A stretch of DNA of 64,000 bases from Ophthalmolycus amberensis (Eukaryota; Chordata; Actinopteri; Perciformes; Zoarcidae). The notes beneath the pieces are model-generated. The model was not told the origin of the DNA, did no database searches, and saw nothing but the letters and a program-made list of their open reading frames with translations. Where the stretch lies: assembly GCA_024529925.1 (NCBI GenBank), contig JAFEUB010001103.1:1703501-1767500 (forward strand), in the 5' to 3' direction. Below, in pieces: positions 23,714-36,779 of the stretch; the stretch's first letter is position 1, and the number at the start of each line of letters is the position of its first letter. The translations under genes and the position numbers were made by a program.

Positions 23714-25794
23714 GGAGACACTACTGTTAATACTGGCTGTTTGTCTTGAACACACCCACCCACATGTATCTGCTGTAAGACATGTTCCTAAACACATTTA
23801 TCACATTTAACACAAATACAGCCAAAAAGCTGCACTGACATTCGATAGCACCACAGAAAATACTTGCTTTTGGAGTGAGCGTTTTCTACATGCAGCTGGA
23901 CACTGTAACCATGGAAGGGATGGAAAGGAGTTCACTGGCTCGCCGTGTCTCGTTGTTGACATGCGCTAATTCTGTGAAGCCAATTGAATGCATTTGATGG
24001 CTGAGTGACCCAGCTTCAAAAACGTGGCTATGGTCAACAGATTGAGTGGTGTTTGCCTTGTGCACTGTTCGCTCCAGTTAACACTGGTGTCGCCTGGAAA
24101 TGTGAGAGTGAACAATTACTGATAAGGCAGCCGACAGCCATGAGAAGAGGCAAAGACAGTGAGAGGGACCTCCAGACTGAAAACTGCATCTTTGGCGCAG
24201 AGAGATACTCGGACTTTGATTTGACAAGAATGTATCTAGTTGATGTGGATGTACCAAAGTCAAATAAAAGACAGGAGCGCAGAAAACACAGGTTTCAGTG
24301 CAGCTCACTGGAAAAATATGTAAAATCAAAAAATAGGTTAGACATTTGTTTAGGAGGCCAGTATTAGCCATGGTTTACAAGTTAAATCTAATGGAATGGC
24401 ACAAAGTCTCTTCATATTGCATTTTAAGAACAGTCTGGGATGAAGCCTGAAGACATGACCCGTCCTTAGTTTGACATAATACTCTTTTTGTGAGGTAGGA
24501 AGGTGGAGTATTATCTATGGATGTATTCACCCTCACTGGAGACTAACGCTCTCTGCTAAAAGTCATTTCCTGTCTCTATCTAGGTCAGTGTACAAGCCTC
24601 GTACATACAGCACTTGCAGTTTTTCATGTAGTGGAACAAAAAAATTAAAAACTACATTTGATCAAATTCAAATGTAATACAAATACCTTTAATGATTTAG
24701 AAAGCTACGCTTGTCAAAGGTTTGGATGTGAGTCAAGGCACAATCTCAGAGAAGTATAAAGTATTGTATTATTGAATGCCATCAATCTTTTGCTTTGAGA
24801 CATTTGGCTATAATAAGAGATTCCGTTGAATATGATCTGCGATGTCCATGTCTGGCTTTACTCCAAGTCCCTCGGGAAACACTGACTTCCAAATATGAAT
24901 TCCACAGTGACAAGGAACGTGCCTGAAAGTAAAACTGGGGGATTTCACAAGTTTACAGCCCTCAATAAATATTTGGTTTCAAACCATCCCTCTGCACTAT
25001 CCTTATCATTTCATATCTTGGTTCGGCTTCTTATATGAGGCATGTACCAGTCATAAAACAGACACCAACCATGAAAGAATTGGAAATCAGTTCAGTCGTC
25101 TAGGCTGGATTGTCTCAATTAGTAGAATGCACATAATATGATTGCTGAGTTATCTGATCCGTGTGATGTTATCAGAACTGAATTGTTTTTTTATAATAAT
25201 TGGACAATCAAGCTTTTTTTGGTTCCTCATACATGAATGCAGCGCAGAATGAGTGGGTGAGCAGCAAGGCCGTGAGGCGTCAGTAAGTCAATCACTTCTG
25301 CTTAGTTTAACTAACTACTTGTATTGTTTTTGTTCTGCCTACTGTCCTGCAACAGATGGCTCCTCTTCTCACTGGTGTGCAAAATACTGCTGAATATAAA
25401 AATACATTTGAAATGTGGTACGACTTGCCAAAACAACCAAAGACGTCAGGAGAACTTGATAAACTAAAATATATTCTTAAAATAGCTTCACACTTTGTTT
25501 AACAGTGTGACAATCACTTATTTAATGCTCAGTGCCAACATGTACAACACTGTATCTAATAACAGTAGCCTTTAAATAACATTTTAAAGTGCCTACTTTG
25601 TGACACCCCCGTTAACATTTAGTGCTGGTTGCACAAATGATATCCTTCTCAGACTAGTGTAGAGCAAATTAAGAACACAGAGAGACTCATTTTAAGCCAG
25701 CTACACTACTTTCTCAAAACTAAGAGCTGTGTCTCTGAATGACTCCTGCCGACAGCTTACAAGAAATGTTGTAGCGGGAAAGCGTTTAAGATGA

Positions 25795-25945
25795 TTTATT
25801 TTTGCCTTTATTGTACAGTGACAGCAAAGAGGCAGTCAAGAGACGGAGGGGGAAGAGAGAGGGAGGGATGACATGCAATAAAGATCCCCAGCTGGAATCT
25901 AACCGGCGAGTGTTGCAACTGTAGAATGCGCTGACCAGTCAGATA
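25795..25945. repeat. SINE-like teleost repeat remnant
   Basis: The run of GACAGCAAAGAGGCAGTCAA, a purine-rich GGAGGGGGAAGAGAGAGGGA, GGATGACATGCAATAAAGAT and the degenerate promoter-box-like CTGGAATCTAACCGG follows the order of a widespread teleost SINE-like repeat known to me. The copy is diverged. Confidence 0.5.
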
Positions 25946-26669
25946 CCATAGTGCTCCAGAACGGAATTTTAACAGTAAAATGTAATTGTATTAATGTCTT
26001 CCAGAAACAAAGTTTTCACTGTACTGAAAAAACAGGGCATGAGCAGCTTTCATTTTTTTTGGATTGGTCAGCCATGTTTTTTACTGTGAACAGACAGGAT
26101 ACACTGATGCATAGCATTTCACGGATTCACCTGGCATCACAGGTGTAAATTCTCCTTTCTGTATGGTATGAGCATGTTTTTCTGAACAATGCTAATGTCA
26201 CCATCATTAGGTTAGCTTATTATCAATAAACCACTAGTTACTTCATTAAACACATTTTATATATTATTATTAACTTTAGTTAAGGTGTGCAGTATGAAGC
26301 GTTTGTCTTAAATGACTTGAGGTCAGTAAATGTCTTGAATTGACTTATTTTTCGTAAACACTTGAGTTACATAACCATTAACTCTGGTCAGCAGCGGCCT
26401 TAAACGCCCTTTGACATTTTACACAGGCCACAGCCTAACGTTGGCGGGCTTTAGGACCCAGCGGCGCAGCTCATATGTGGACCTTTAGGCAGCCGCAATA
26501 TTATGGCAGCGTTTACCTGCGCGCTACTGACTGTACAACCGTTAGCATTTAAGCTAACCGACAGCATATTGTAATACTACTGTACACATGTTGTGCTGCT
26601 GCTGTTGGTAGTTGTATCGAGAGAGATTCAGTGATCGCAGGAAGCGGCGGCTCATCTCTCAGCTCGCTG

Positions 26670-29600
26670 ATGGAGCACATCCGACTACCAAAGGTAAACC
26701 GCGGATGTGATTGCAGTGATTAGCTCCAATTTCCGCACTCCGTTATACGCGCTCGCGGTGACTACAGAGATGTAATGCAGACAATTCATTATGATAAATA
26801 CAGGCTTAATAAGGTGTGTGCCGTGTCGGCCACGGAGGCAGTCATGGTCCTCCCGCTGCTATCAGCCTCATATGACGGCGGGGTGTGTTTGCTTATCACT
26901 GCAGTTAACACATGAGTGTTTGAGGATGAGGCTGCTTGAGGTTCTTCTTCCTCTTCCTCCTCCAGGTAGAGAATGTCAGGCTGCTTGACAAAGTCTCCCC
27001 CAGAAGAAGTAGGCTGGGCACCCTCTACCTGACAGCCACGCACACCATCTTTGTAGAGAACGAGGCTGGAGTGCGCAATGAAACCTGGGTAAGCAACCGC
27101 TCAGCGCACTGAAGGACCAGAGATGAATCAGTGAGGACAAACGGTACATGTTAAGGAAGATGTTGTCAGAAGGCCTCACATACCAGGCCCATTACTGATT
27201 GACATTACATGTTTGTTTTTGTTTTGCTTAGTTTGGATGTAGTCAATGTATGCATCATTAAAAGGTCCATGTTTGCCTTCCATTAATCCCGTCAGGTGCT
27301 TCACAGTTTGGTGTGCAGCGTGGAGAAGCAAGCCGCCACAGCCTCGGGGTGTTCTCTGCTCATTCACTGCAAGAACTTCCAGGTTCTTCACTTTGTCGTA
27401 CCTCGGGAGCGGGAGTGCCACGACGTCCACCTGTCCCTGCAGCGTCTCTCCCAGCCAGGTGAACTGGGTTTTTCGAAAATATCATATTTATGATGCTATT
27501 GCTCAAGTGTGCAAGAACAGCTACAAATATATATACATATATATCTGACATCTTTTTTTTTTTTTGAGAGAAATGTTTACTCCCAATTATTTGTATCAGT
27601 GGCAGCCTCAAAGTCGGGTATTGGTCGTTTCCTCTGCCTTCGCAACACTTGACTGTCAGCCACTGTCGTGCCTTGCAGAGCGCTGCGAGGAGCTGTATTG
27701 CTTCTCCTATAAACCCAACGTCGATGAGGAGGAGAGACGGCAGGAATGGGACTTTCTGGACCTCAAGGCTGATTACAGCAGAATGGGACTCCCAAACTCC
27801 CTGTGGAAACGTTCCCCTGTCAACCAACACTTTAAGGTCAGTGAGCCGACATCTACGACCAGTTGTGCTATTTTATCCTAATATGGCCACGGCAGAAGCT
27901 TAAGCCTTCTCTTATGGCATTTTTCTTTTCAAAGGTGAGCGACACGTACCCCGCTGACCTGTTCGTGCCTCAGTCCGCCACGCCGCCGGTCATAGTGGGG
28001 AGCTCCAAGTTCAGGAGCAGAGGCAGATTTCCTACTCTGGTGTACTACTCCAAAGAAAATCATGTAAGTTGCATACATGTGCCCTTTATTTTTTTCTCCA
28101 CGTGCTTCCTGTGACAGCTCATCTTAATACAAAGACACACTGAGACAATGCACAGGAATGGTGTGAATATTGTCAGATGTAAGCCTATCAGAGCAGTTAT
28201 TTAGTCACAGACGTGACAATGTAGATAAGAGATCGTATACTACGATGTAAGATTATCACAATACTTCTTTTTTTGCTTTCTGTTTTTGGCCGAAATGACC
28301 GTGACACTGGGCGGTCATCCTCAGCAGCATCCTCCCTCATCGAGCAGCCAAAAGTGTTTGTTTCACAAAAGAAAGCTGAAACGTTTTGAATGTCGCAAAC
28401 CCTCAAAGTAAACATTAAGTCACTGCTGCTGGATGTATCAGATATTATGTACTGAGCCTTAAATAAATGAATAAATACAATTGAAGATGCTCTGATGGCT
28501 CCAAAGTAGCCCCAGATTCTTTATTTGGTTTGGTATCATTTCCTCTGACTGATCAAGCGGGTTAAGAGCTTTCTTCTAATAATGTACGTCTGCTGCAACA
28601 CAGCCAAGCTACAGGGCCATATGAGACTCTGTGTTAATGAAGACATAGAGCAAAAACAGATGTCCATTCTTTTTGCCATTTCAGTTTTTACTGATTTAAA
28701 AACACTAAAGTACAAGACTCGTGCATCAGTAAAAGAAAATGGAAAGAGCACCTGTTCCATACTAAGGAGATTCGTAGCCGTGATGTTTAAACGGGGACTT
28801 TGTCAAGTTAAAAAAAATGTCCCATGAGGAGACGTCCATGCTATCTTTAAATCAAAGCGTTAATCATTACTATTGTCTGCATCTGAATCAGGGAATAAGC
28901 CTCGACATTCATAAACCCTTCTATTAATCCTTGCCTGGACAGTTGGGAGTGCTTTATGTGTGTGAGGTCAGCTTCCCAGGGTTGAGGGTCCAGTGTGTGG
29001 AGCTCCGTTCTCCACTCTGGTTCGTGAGCCACACAACGGTCTCTGGCCATCTCCCTTGTGGATATTTACAAAATGATATGAGGAAAGAAAGAGTACTGTG
29101 AATTTGTAATCACCCGCATTCTCACATATTTGATTTCCTTTGTTGTAAATGTGACCCAAAGTATTAATTCACTTAAAATCAAAATGTCAGACGAGTGAAC
29201 GTCCCCGTATGAAGCCTGAGTGATACTCTTGCCTCCTCCCAGGCCACCATCTGCCGCAGCAGCCAGCCCCTGTCTGGTTTCAGCGCTCGCTGCCTGGAGG
29301 ATGAGCAGATGCTGGAGGCCATCTTGAGGTCTAATCCCCGCAGCGACTTCATGTATGTGGTGGACACCAGGCCTAAGGTGAGCCCCTTTGTGCCCAAGGA
29401 ACAGCCTGCGAAAATACAAGTCTGACAGTCTTACAGTACTATGCTGTGTGTTCAGGTGCGTTTTGCCAGCTGGACGTGCTCACAGCACAAGCCCTGAAAA
29501 CATCCCGGCTATGTGCTCGTTGAACCATCCTTTTTTTTAAATTATTATTATTATTATTAGCTTTTTAATAAAAAAATTAATATTGTCTTTCTAGCTGAAT

Positions 29601-31648
29601 GCAATCGCAAACCGAGCTGCAGGAAAAGGCTACGAAAACGAGGACAACTACTCCAACATTAAATTCCAGTTCATCGGCATCGAGAACATCCACGTCATGA
29701 GAAACAGCCAACAAAAGATGCTGGAAGGTAATTACCTTCCTGTAATGATGTACAGTCACTGTCGAGACGGTTTGGGAGGCACAGCGGTGTCAGAAAAGTT
29801 CCACCACATCAGTGTTTGCACAACGAAATGTATTGTTTTCCGGCATCGTCTGTTTTAAAGCCCGCTGCTTCTTCCCATTACCGAAGCAGAGCGGGACCCC
29901 ATGCTACCCCTGCGGCTTTCATATGCACTCATGCGGACTGGACTGTGCTGCAGTCAGGCCTCAAATGAGCCCACAGGAGAATTTCTGGGTATTGTGCAGG
30001 GGTGCTCCGAGGAAGACTTTGAATCCATCTGGATTTTATTTCTGAGCTATTTTGGTTTCCCGGAGTGGACAATCTGGGACCTTATCCCCCAAAGAGAGAC
30101 CCAGGGCGTGAGAATGATGTGATTTCAAGTCTGTAAAGTTATAGCTGCTCTCAGTTGTGATAACTCTTTGCCCTCCTGGCAGCACAGGGGAAGTCTTTAC
30201 ACAAAAAAAAGAAAGAAAGTGGAGCCAGCAACTGCCCTCCAGAGCCTGCCTGACTCCCTCTCTCTACTCGGTTGCACACTTCAGTGAGATTTCAGAGACC
30301 CCCCCGCCCGCCTGGCAGCATAAGCCGCCCTACTAGTGTTATAAAAGGTTGAATGAACCCATTCACCTGCTTGCTCTCCTATCAGTGGCCCCAGAGGGCG
30401 CTCTCACAGGTCAGCACACTGATACAGTGTCAGCGAAAGAATGCGTTGTCACCTCTGCTGAACGAGCGAGCAGATGTTTTGCACACAGTTCTGTAAACGG
30501 TGATGTGATACAATTGAGCGAATGAAATGTCAGCTGAGGAGAAACGGGTTCATGTCACTCTGCCCCTCAGTCAACTCGCAAATATTTATGTTGAACCCTG
30601 AAGACGGAAAGAAAAATGAATTTTCGGTTTCAGTTTTACAAGATAAACAAACGGAATGCAGGAAACAGTCTACAGCCCTGCTCGTGTCTATGTGAGGCTG
30701 AACAGTTGTTCCTTTAAGCTAAATGCTAACTTCTATCTGACAATGCTAACATCACGTGTTGATGTATATCTTTGCCACGTTCACCGTTTGTAGTGTTGTT
30801 AGCGTGTCAGCATGCTAACATTAGCTAATTAGCATTAAACACAAAGTAGAGCTGAGGCTGATGTAAATGTGGATGGTTTTGCGGGTATTCACATGTTGAT
30901 GGCGCGAGGCGGGAAGTTAAGGGAATCGACAAAGTGATTGAAGTTCATCATGAGGGGAACACGGATGTCTTCGCCTAAATAACATGCCGATTCTTGATGT
31001 AGTTGCTCAGGCATTTCACTCAAAACCACAAATGAACCTCATGGTGTCAGTAAAGGAAAAGTCAGTTATCTCCAATGTCCTTAGGATCATCATCTGGGAA
31101 CTATGAATCTACTCTATGTACAAACTGTTGTGCCAATCCATGTCGTAGATATTCCGCAAGTGAAAAGTTTGACCCGCTAATGGGTCCAGAGGAAAAGTCA
31201 AGGGGATCACTAAAATCAGTAGGATCCATCCTCTGGGGAACATGAATATCTGTTGAAAAATGCACGACAATCCCTTACATCCAATTGTTCAGGTCCGGAC
31301 ATTGCCATTCCTAGAACCAATCTGTTTTTGAAAGAAACAGCATGACCCATATTTTCTCATGCCGTGCACAGATTCCCTAGAAACCTGTGAAAGTGAGCGT
31401 GGGGTTTAATAAAGTCCAGTGATCAGGTATGCTCCTTGTTTCCTGCTGGTGAGACAGCTGTGTTGTGCTTACAGTGTGTGAGCTGCGTTCCCCCTCCATG
31501 TCCAACTTCCTGGAAGGTCTGGAGAGCTCAGGCTGGCTGAAGCACATCAAAGCTGTTTTGGATGCAGGCATCTTCATCGCTAAGGTCAGTCTGGAGGTTA
31601 ATCCCTGCTGTCTGCCTCGCCGCGCCACGCAATATTAGCTTTGGTGTT

Positions 31649-31696
<48 letters not shown>

Positions 31697-32746
31697 CATT
31701 GTATCCTGTATGTGTGACACTCAGTTGCCAGTTATTAGGGGCTCCTGGCCAAACTAATACCGTCTGATACATCAGTCCTGCAATAACTCCATCAGCCTAC
31801 CCTCACAGGTATAACAGGGCTGGACAAAATGATAGAGACGCCCGTCAGTATAACACAAAACAATTCAACAGCATCCCAGAATGAGTTAACCAGGTCACTC
31901 CCCTCCGACATTGCACTTCTTTGACAATGCTCCACCGGTCGAATACGTAAAAATGTACACGGTTAAATTTGGGGAATGGCTATGGCAGGGATCAATTCAA
32001 CAGACTGAGAGGATTTGTATGTAATCTAACAGGAGGAAGTGAGTGTCTGAAAGGTGCAAATCAGTGAACATAAATGATCTGATAACTTCTCTTCTCCAAA
32101 CTGCCATTTACCAGAGAGCTTTTAATTATTCATCAAACAGCACAACCAACTGTGTCTTCTAACAACGCATGATAAGAGGAACTTGAGACGCAACACGATG
32201 TAACCACCTGTCTACGATGCAGTGTTTATTCAATTGTTTGCGATTTTAAAGATATATTTCAAATGCAATGTGTGCATTTATGGGACATATTACTATGTTT
32301 TTGGCACGTTGGCGCTGCCAACGTCGATCAGTGGAAGAGCCTGAAACCAGGGGCATAAACTCCTCGTCCTCTTGCATCACATCAGGGACTCATCGTCCTG
32401 CTCTTGGTCAGAAGCTCCACAGGGCACCTCTAACATGTTGGCCTTTAGGTTTTGAGGTTAATTCCATCTCAAAGCGATGGCGCTGTTGGTGTCGTTCAAA
32501 CTGAGCATTACCGAGTTACATTTTTCTGAGTATTTTCATAGTTTTAATGCATAACTGGCAGAAAACCATGTTTACCTAAAGTTGCTAACTTTAGAAGTAT
32601 GTTCACTGCTCCATTTATGTTAACTGAAAAAAAGAAGTGGAAGTTTCTGGATACAATTCTGGCACCGATCAATGCTAATATTTACACTTTGATTACAGTA
32701 TAGAGTGGAGTATTTTAGTTGCACTGCACAGACTGTATTTATTTAC

Positions 32747-32808
<62 letters not shown>

Positions 32809-34753
32809 GCTGTTGCAGAGGAGGGGGTCAGTGTCCTGGTTCACTGCTCAGACGGTTGGGACCGCACTGCCCAGGTGTGTTCAGTGGCCTGTGTGCTGCT
32901 GGATCCTCACTACAGGACCCTCACAGGACTCATGGTAGATAACCAACCGTTGCCTTTTTTCTGTGTTTTAACTTGCAGTGCAGAGTTGCATCTTTTAAGT
33001 ATAATTGTGAATGTCACATTCGGGTTTAGCTGATAGTAGTCCGCAGGGGGCTAATAAGACTTGTTTCTTTGATCGGAAAGGATTTGCGCAGGCCAAACTT
33101 GGAATCCACCGAAAGCCACGATGGAAAATATTATAATAGAGAAGCCTGCTTTTGGGAATTGTGCCTAAAGTTAAATAAAAATCACCCCACACAGAGGGAG
33201 TAGAGGCTCAGTCATTCTGCAGGGATTTACTGTGCTCTTTGTCTGAACCTTTTAATCATGACATGCTGAAAGTGTACAGAGTCTGTGGTCCTCCTTCTGT
33301 TTCAGCACATGAATGTGTTTTTTCTTCTTTTAGGTTCTCATTGAGAAAGACTGGGTCTCATTTGGACACAAATTCTCTCACAGGTTTGACTCTGAAGATA
33401 TTATAATTTTTTTTTTTTATTATAGCAGCTCTGATTTTCCGATCTTTTTCTTGGTTGTGATCGAACCGTCCTCTCCTCTTCTCCAGATGCAACCACCTGG
33501 TCGGAGACCCCAAAGAGGTGTCCCCCGTCATCGATCAGTTCCTGGAGTGCATGTGGCAGCTCATGGAGCAGTTCCCCTGTGCCTTCGAGTTCAACGCGAG
33601 GTTCCTCATCACCATTCACAGCCACGTCTACTCCTGCCAGTACGGCAACTTCATTGGCAACAACCAGCGGGAGAGGGTAGAGCTGGGGTGAGATTTAAAC
33701 CCGGTTTCTTTTTCCTTTTCACAGCGCAGACATCTTGTCAGGGAAGACTGACCGCTGAAGGGAAGTGACAGCCGGCGGTTTATTGCAATGCCCCTGGGTT
33801 TATGCAAATAGAGGCGACTTTATGCAAATAGAGCGACAGGCTATTCTAAATCAGTTCATTTCTTTTATCGATCTTGATTTTCACGTTGCCTTTATCTGTT
33901 GCCTTTCATACAGGTTGCGTGAGAGGACTCACTCTTTGTGGAGTTATCTGTGGAAGAACAAGACCGACTACATCAACCCTCTGTACCGACCGGACCACAG
34001 CCAGACACAGGGGCTCCTCCGGCCCTCTACCGCCCCCTACTGCTTCAAGTAGGTCCTGACAAACAGTAGCAACCCATCCCATCCGTAGTTTTAAAAACCT
34101 GGTATACACGTGTGTTTCCTAGTATTTGAAACAGTCAGTTTTGTAATAAATCCATATGAATGGTAAATGCTTCGCACAGGTCTTGGAGAGGGCTGTACAA
34201 CCGGTTTGACCAAGGGATGCATCCTCGACAGTCTGTCGAGGATTATCTGAGCGCCATCCAGGAGGAGACGCAGCAGCTGGAGGAGCAGCTGGCTTCACAC
34301 AAACAGGTAGGACACGGCTATAAAGGGAATCAACTCTACATTTCTTATGAGAAAATACAATCTACTGCAGGTTTTTTTTCTCCGGTTATAGAAGGTGTAC
34401 TATACTGTCGTCTTCATGTCTTTCATTTTCAATAGAAAATTGCTCAGCTGGAGCAGGAGGGGAGTGGAGTCCAGGAAGCCGTCGCCTTCGATAAGAGCCC
34501 CACAGCGTGGGCTCTTGGTAGTGACCTGGGTCTGGCCAACACCCCTCAGGACTACACCGGGGGCTTCGTCACCAGCAGCCCCTGTCAGCCTAAAGCACCA
34601 GACGGCAGCCTGGTCCTCCTGACCCAGGACTGCAACCTCTCCAACGGCAGCGACCAGGAGTCGGGGATCGCGGACGTGAGCTGCCACTCGCCTCTCAGCG
34701 AGGACAGCGCCAGGGACCCGGACTCTGATGAGGCCGCCTACTCGGCTGCCTGA
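26670..34753 (+). CDS. mtmr7: Myotubularin-related protein 7 (phosphoinositide 3-phosphatase)
   Basis: Fourteen coding exons: 26670-26693, 26966-27088, 27296-27458, 27679-27836, 27935-28063, 29243-29377, 29595-29727, 31475-31584, 32809-32934, 33334-33383, 33487-33687, 33914-34048, 34180-34306, 34436-34753. They join in phase to 643 residues (human 660). The start MEHIRLPKVENVRLLDK is the family start; exon 1 has only 24 coding bases. PH-GRAM domain covers about residues 1-105. The myotubularin phosphatase domain follows, with active-site motif HCSDGWDRT (Cys338, Arg344), so it should be catalytically active on PI3P-type lipids and, in mammalian MTMR7, inositol 1,3-bisphosphate. A coiled coil (EETQQLEEQLASHKQKIAQLEQE region) precedes an acidic Ser-rich tail; in mammals this region binds the pseudophosphatase MTMR9. 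Intron 8 carries GT repeats at both ends. Confidence 0.96.
30708..31340. repeat. Teleost 'GCTAACATTAGCTAATTAGC' dispersed repeat in MTMR7 intron 7
   Basis: Contains CATGCTAACATTAGCTAATT and AGCATTAAACACAAAGTAGA, then two imperfect internal copies of a block with 'AAAAGTCA...GATCA...AATC...AGGATC...ATCATCTGGGGAACATGAAT'. This is an abundant percomorph repeat known to me from memory; I cannot name its family. The remainder of this 1.75 kb intron shows nothing else. Confidence 0.65.
31640..31696. repeat. (TG)n followed by G17, start of MTMR7 intron 8
   Basis: An imperfect TG/TTTG tract beginning about 55 bases after the donor at 31585 and ending in about 17 G. Confidence 0.9.
32749..32806 (+). 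repeat. (GT)29 microsatellite forming the MTMR7 exon 9 acceptor
   Basis: Twenty-nine uninterrupted GT units run straight into the AG at 32807-32808. No conventional pyrimidine tract lies between the repeat and the acceptor. Confidence 0.95.
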
Positions 34754-36158
34754 GGCAAATGTAGCGTTTGATGGAAGGTGTAGCAGCGACCAGTCGTCCA
34801 CTGTGCCACTGGACATACTGTTAATCGGGTGACACAAGGGACTTGCCCTTTTGTTTACATGTGCTGTGGTGGACTCTCCCTGTTGCCACACACACACATT
34901 ACGAGTTGATAGTTGTTTACTGTAGCTGACCACATTTCACCTTTTGCTTAACCTGGTGAGGAGCAAAGCTCACTGTCGTGTCTGTTGTTGAAGGCGGAGT
35001 TAACCCTTGGGCGTGTGCACAGAAGGTTTACACAACACACAATGACCTGTTTCATGTTGGAGACGCTTCAAAATTCTAATTTGAAGCGTCGGCAAAAACT
35101 AATTTACCAAAGTTCAGAATGAGTTTCGATCAATTATGAACAATTCAATGCACTTCAGTGTAAGTGTGTCAACACATCAAGTTAATAATGAGTCATTTAG
35201 CTGTGTGTGCTTCCACACACTTTCATTCATTAAGAAGTTGGCTTTACAATCATGTAAACATATGAACAACCAGAGCTCCAAAGATACATAATCATCACTT
35301 TAGCTGCATTGTTTGTGCTTAAAGATGGCAAAAAATGATAATAATAATAATAATAAGAGGGGGAGGAGAGGGGGGACATGATAACAGCAGACTCAAGTTG
35401 TAGCTCATCAACAAAGATATGACAAATATGTACAGAATACTGGCTGTAAAGTGTTTTGGTGAATTTCAAACCTAATTTAAATGCTGTCACACCTTATGAT
35501 CACTGCTTGTCAATCACAGGCCGTCTGCAATCAAATGGCAATGCAGCGGTGTTTCAACACACCTTGTGGTTTTTCAACTTGATTCACAATGTTTAAGCTT
35601 TGAAATGTTATCGAACAAGCAACTTATTACATTTCTGTCCACAATATTTCAACACCAGATTTGCGATCAACTCAAAAATCTTACCAAAGGGAATCGAGCC
35701 TCTGCTGGTATAAAAGGCGATGGCACGACTGATGACTGAACCAGCAGACGAGAGCACGTGAACACAAATGCACTGCTGCTTTGGGCAGCAGATAACTGAC
35801 TGGCTTTTTGATTATTGGCGACATCTCAACTGTAAAGGTAGCATTTAAACAGCACATAGAACAGTAGTACACGTCAGCTGCACTCCAATAATGCAATTGA
35901 ACAATGGCAAGGTTATCAAGCAAAGCATGTTAAGATATTTTTGTATTATGTAATATGTTTTTGACTATTTACTTCAATGCATGTTGTTTTTATTTGTATG
36001 AGAGTGACTAAAATGTCCAGTCATAAGGAATTCTGACCTAAAAGAGAGAGCTCTACTTTGCTGCGTTTATGTGTTCAATGTGGAATAAGAGCCAACTTTT
36101 GTCAAACTGGTTTAAATGCAAAATTGTGTAATTTGTGTCAATTTTCATTTAAAATAAA
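34754..36158 (+). other. MTMR7 3' UTR and downstream region
   Basis: No coding exon. The first canonical AATAAA after the stop is at 36153-36158, which would give a 1.4 kb 3' UTR. It includes a perfect 11-bp hairpin (35062-35072 with 35080-35090) and a short (TAA)n. In human, VPS37A would follow here; none is seen. Confidence 0.45.
36153..36158 (+). terminator. Candidate poly(A) signal, MTMR7
   Basis: AATAAA 1.4 kb after the MTMR7 stop and 90 bases before a SINE. Usage unproven. Confidence 0.35.
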
Positions 36159-36243
36159 TACATTATTGTCAATCATCGTGATAATGTTCCTGGCTGACCA
36201 TTTCAGTTCACCCAAAGTAGAAAAGAAGAGAGATCTCACATAT

Positions 36244-36475
36244 AGGGGCGACCGTGGTGCACTGGGTTAAGAGTTCGTCTGGGGACCAGAAGGTCCACGG
36301 TTCGATCCCTGACTGGGACGTGTCATGTGTCGAAGTGTACCTGAGCAATACACTGAACCCCCGGCTCCCCGGGCGCCTGTCATTGGCAGCCCACTGCTCC
36401 CTATATACAGGGATGGGTCAAATGCAGAGACAAATTTCCCCCTTAAAGGGATCAATATAGTATACATTCTATTTT
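36244..36475 (+). mobile_element. tRNA-derived SINE
   Basis: The head GGGGCGACCGTGGTGCACTG then GGTTAAGAG carries an A-box-like block near 36252-36272. GGTTCGATCCC at 36299-36309 is a near-perfect Pol III B box. A unique body follows, and the tail CCCTTAAAGGGATCAATATA resembles tails that fish SINEs share with partner LINEs. Full-length by appearance, plus orientation, in the MTMR7-CNOT7 spacer. A target-site duplication was not clear. Confidence 0.8.
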
Positions 36476-36779
36476 CTATTCATATACCCTGTGGTGTCAC
36501 GCAACGCAGAAAGGTTTGGTTTTATTTGCTCAGGGTTTGAGATCTATGGATGGTCTACAGAACGCACTGAATAGTTTTCATAAGGATTACTTTTTCAGTA
36601 GAAAGTAGTTCCAGTCAAACACGTTTACCGTGTTATCTGTGGCACAGTGCGTGTGAAATATAAGAAATGGGATAACAGGGTGATGGCTGGTCCAATTTTT
36701 TAAAGTCTAAAAATAATCATTTTGATTAAGTCTTTCATGTAATAACTTGTTCAAACATTAAATTAGATATTTACCAAAA

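Larger units (their letters stand above)
20731..26669. other. Head-to-head spacer between SLC7A2 and MTMR7
   Basis: No coding exon was found in about 5.9 kb. It must hold the non-coding first exon(s) and promoter of SLC7A2 (minus) and the promoter of MTMR7 (plus). Contents that I can name are a hAT-type element, a perfect 14-bp hairpin, a SINE-like remnant and a GC-rich patch with a CRE. The remainder is AT-rich with only short, composition-driven open frames. Confidence 0.6.
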
